Origin: Vicinamibacterales bacterium
GTDB lineage: Bacteria; Acidobacteriota; Vicinamibacteria; Vicinamibacterales; JAKQTR01
Assembly (NCBI GenBank): GCA_025456345.1
Contig: JALOKU010000005.1
Coordinates: forward strand, 40,121-104,120
DNA length: 64,000 nt
Direction: 5' to 3'
In this document: positions 63,080 to 64,000 of the stretch, piece by piece
How positions within the stretch are numbered: the first letter of the stretch is position 1
Layout: each line of letters starts with the position of its first letter
Made by a program: the position numbers and the translations under genes
Notes under the pieces: generated by a model
Databases searched by the model: none
What the model saw: the letters and a program-made list of their open reading frames with translations, nothing else
What the model was told of the DNA's origin: nothing

Positions 63080-64000
63080 ATGGATCAGCAGAACGTCCGC
63101 AACTTCTCGATCATCGCCCACATCGATCACGGGAAGTCCACGCTCGCGGATCGCTTCCTGGAGCTGACCGGGGCGCTCCAGCCGCGCGAGATGACCGAGG
63201 CGCAGGTCCTCGACTCGATGGACCTCGAGCGCGAGCGCGGCATCACGATCAAGGCGCACCCGGTCCGCCTCACGTACACGGCGCTCGACGGCCGGACCTA
63301 CATCCTCAACCTCATCGACACGCCCGGCCACGTGGATTTTTCGTACGAGGTGACCCGGTCGCTCGCGGCATGCGAGGGCGCCGTGCTGCTGGTCGACGCG
63401 TCACAGGGCGTTGAGGCGCAGACGCTGGCGAACGCCTATCTCGCCGTCGACTACAACCTCGAGATCATCCCGGTCATCAACAAGATCGACCTGCCGAGCG
63501 CCCAGCCCGAGGAGGCGCGCCGGCAGCTGGCCGACATCATCGGCCTCGACCCGTCGCACGCCATCCTGACCAGCGCCAAGGCGGGCACCGGCGTCCAGGA
63601 CGTGCTCGAGGCCGTCATCGCACGGCTGCCGCCCCCCGCCGGCGACCCGAAGGCCCCGCTGAAGGCCCTCATCTTCGACTCCTGGTACGACGCCTATCGC
63701 GGCGTGGTCATCGTCGTCCGCGTGATTGACGGCGTGCTCCGCGGGCGCATGAAGATCCGGCTGATGGCGCTGGGGCAGGAGTACGACGTCGAACAGGTCG
63801 GCGTGTTCACGCCGAAGCCCGTCCAGGTGGACGAACTCGGCGTCGGCGAGGTCGGCTTCTTCACCGCCACCATCAAGAAAGTGAGCGACGCGAAGCTCGG
63901 TGACACCGTGACCGAGGCGGCCCGGCCGGCGGTGGAGCCGTTCCCCGGCTTCCGCGAGCTCAAGCCGATGGTCTTCGCCGGCCTCTACCCGGTGGAAGGC
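63080..64000 (+). CDS. lepA: Elongation factor 4 (LepA), partial, 3' end outside the window
   Basis: 307 codons are present. [20 protein letters not shown] (G1), [11 protein letters not shown] (G2), [15 protein letters not shown] (G3) and [11 protein letters not shown] (G4) are all intact, and [20 protein letters not shown] marks the second domain. EF4 back-translocates or remodels stalled ribosomes. The ATG at 63080 is 6 bp after the stop of the small membrane protein gene. Confidence 0.95.
   Translation, partial: MDQQNVRNFSIIAHIDHGKSTLADRFLELTGALQPREMTEAQVLDSMDLERERGITIKAHPVRLTYTALDGRTYILNLIDTPGHVDFSYEVTRSLAACEGAVLLVDASQGVEAQTLANAYLAVDYNLEIIPVINKIDLPSAQPEEARRQLADIIGLDPSHAILTSAKAGTGVQDVLEAVIARLPPPAGDPKAPLKALIFDSWYDAYRGVVIVVRVIDGVLRGRMKIRLMALGQEYDVEQVGVFTPKPVQVDELGVGEVGFFTATIKKVSDAKLGDTVTEAARPAVEPFPGFRELKPMVFAGLYPVEG

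Overview
The window is a gene-dense, high-GC chromosomal segment with almost no spacer DNA. It looks like a Gram-negative-type bacterium: there is an ADP-heptose:LPS heptosyltransferase-type gene, meso-diaminopimelate-type murein synthesis (MurE carries DNPR), FtsQ/L/I/W/A/Z, RpoD, DnaG, MutS2, AcpS and LepA. Gene content and GC would suit an Acidobacteriota lineage such as Vicinamibacteria. That placement is an inference from style only; no 16S gene is present.

Layout. Positions 1-31397 are a surface-polysaccharide locus, mostly on the minus strand: GT-C membrane glycosyltransferases, a radical SAM/SPASM protein, two methyltransferases, a flippase, a secreted repeat protein, epimerases, NeuA- and NeuB-related proteins, a DAHP-synthase-like enzyme, a fused Gfo/Idh/MocA-shikimate-dehydrogenase protein, GT-B, GT9, GT4 and GT2 glycosyltransferases and a DegT aminotransferase. 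Many genes overlap by 4 bp (ATGA/GTGA), so long co-transcribed units are likely. Positions 31415-32506 hold a divergent YchF-like GTPase. Positions 32667-47279 are the division and cell wall (dcw) cluster on the plus strand: mraZ, rsmH, ftsL, ftsI, murE, murF, murD, ftsW, murC, ftsQ, ftsA, ftsZ. It lacks mraY, murG, murB and ddl. Positions 47385-52892 hold a TIGR03960-type radical SAM protein, a GT-C membrane protein, a small unknown protein, acpS and pgeF. Positions 52987-60286 are a minus-strand housekeeping unit in the order mutS2, dnaG, rpoD, tRNA(CAU), zinc-ribbon protein, RNase HI, probably from one promoter at 60258-60286. Positions 60297-64000 hold larB (minus), then a cellulose-synthase-like GT2, a small membrane protein and the 5' part of lepA (plus).

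How the genes fit together. The first half appears to make a sugar polymer or glycoconjugate: nucleotide-sugar and ulosonate-like precursors are made in the cytosol, moved onto carriers by DPM-like GT2 enzymes and the flippase, and finished by membrane GT-C enzymes. The most unusual block is 10343-18419. There a NeuB-like protein and a neighbouring NeuA-like protein have both lost signature catalytic motifs. Next to them sits an apparently intact set: DAHP-synthase-like enzyme, NeuA, and an oxidoreductase-AroE fusion. This may be an undescribed ulosonate or carbocyclic decoration pathway.

Other points of note are an mraZ operator that coincides with the ribosome binding site and start codon, three intergenic hairpin elements built of 7-nt units (two of them at gene ends whose stop codons lie in the repeat), a 66-bp tandem duplication in the ftsA leader, and a tRNA wedged between rpoD and the next gene with only 8 and 6 nt of spacer.
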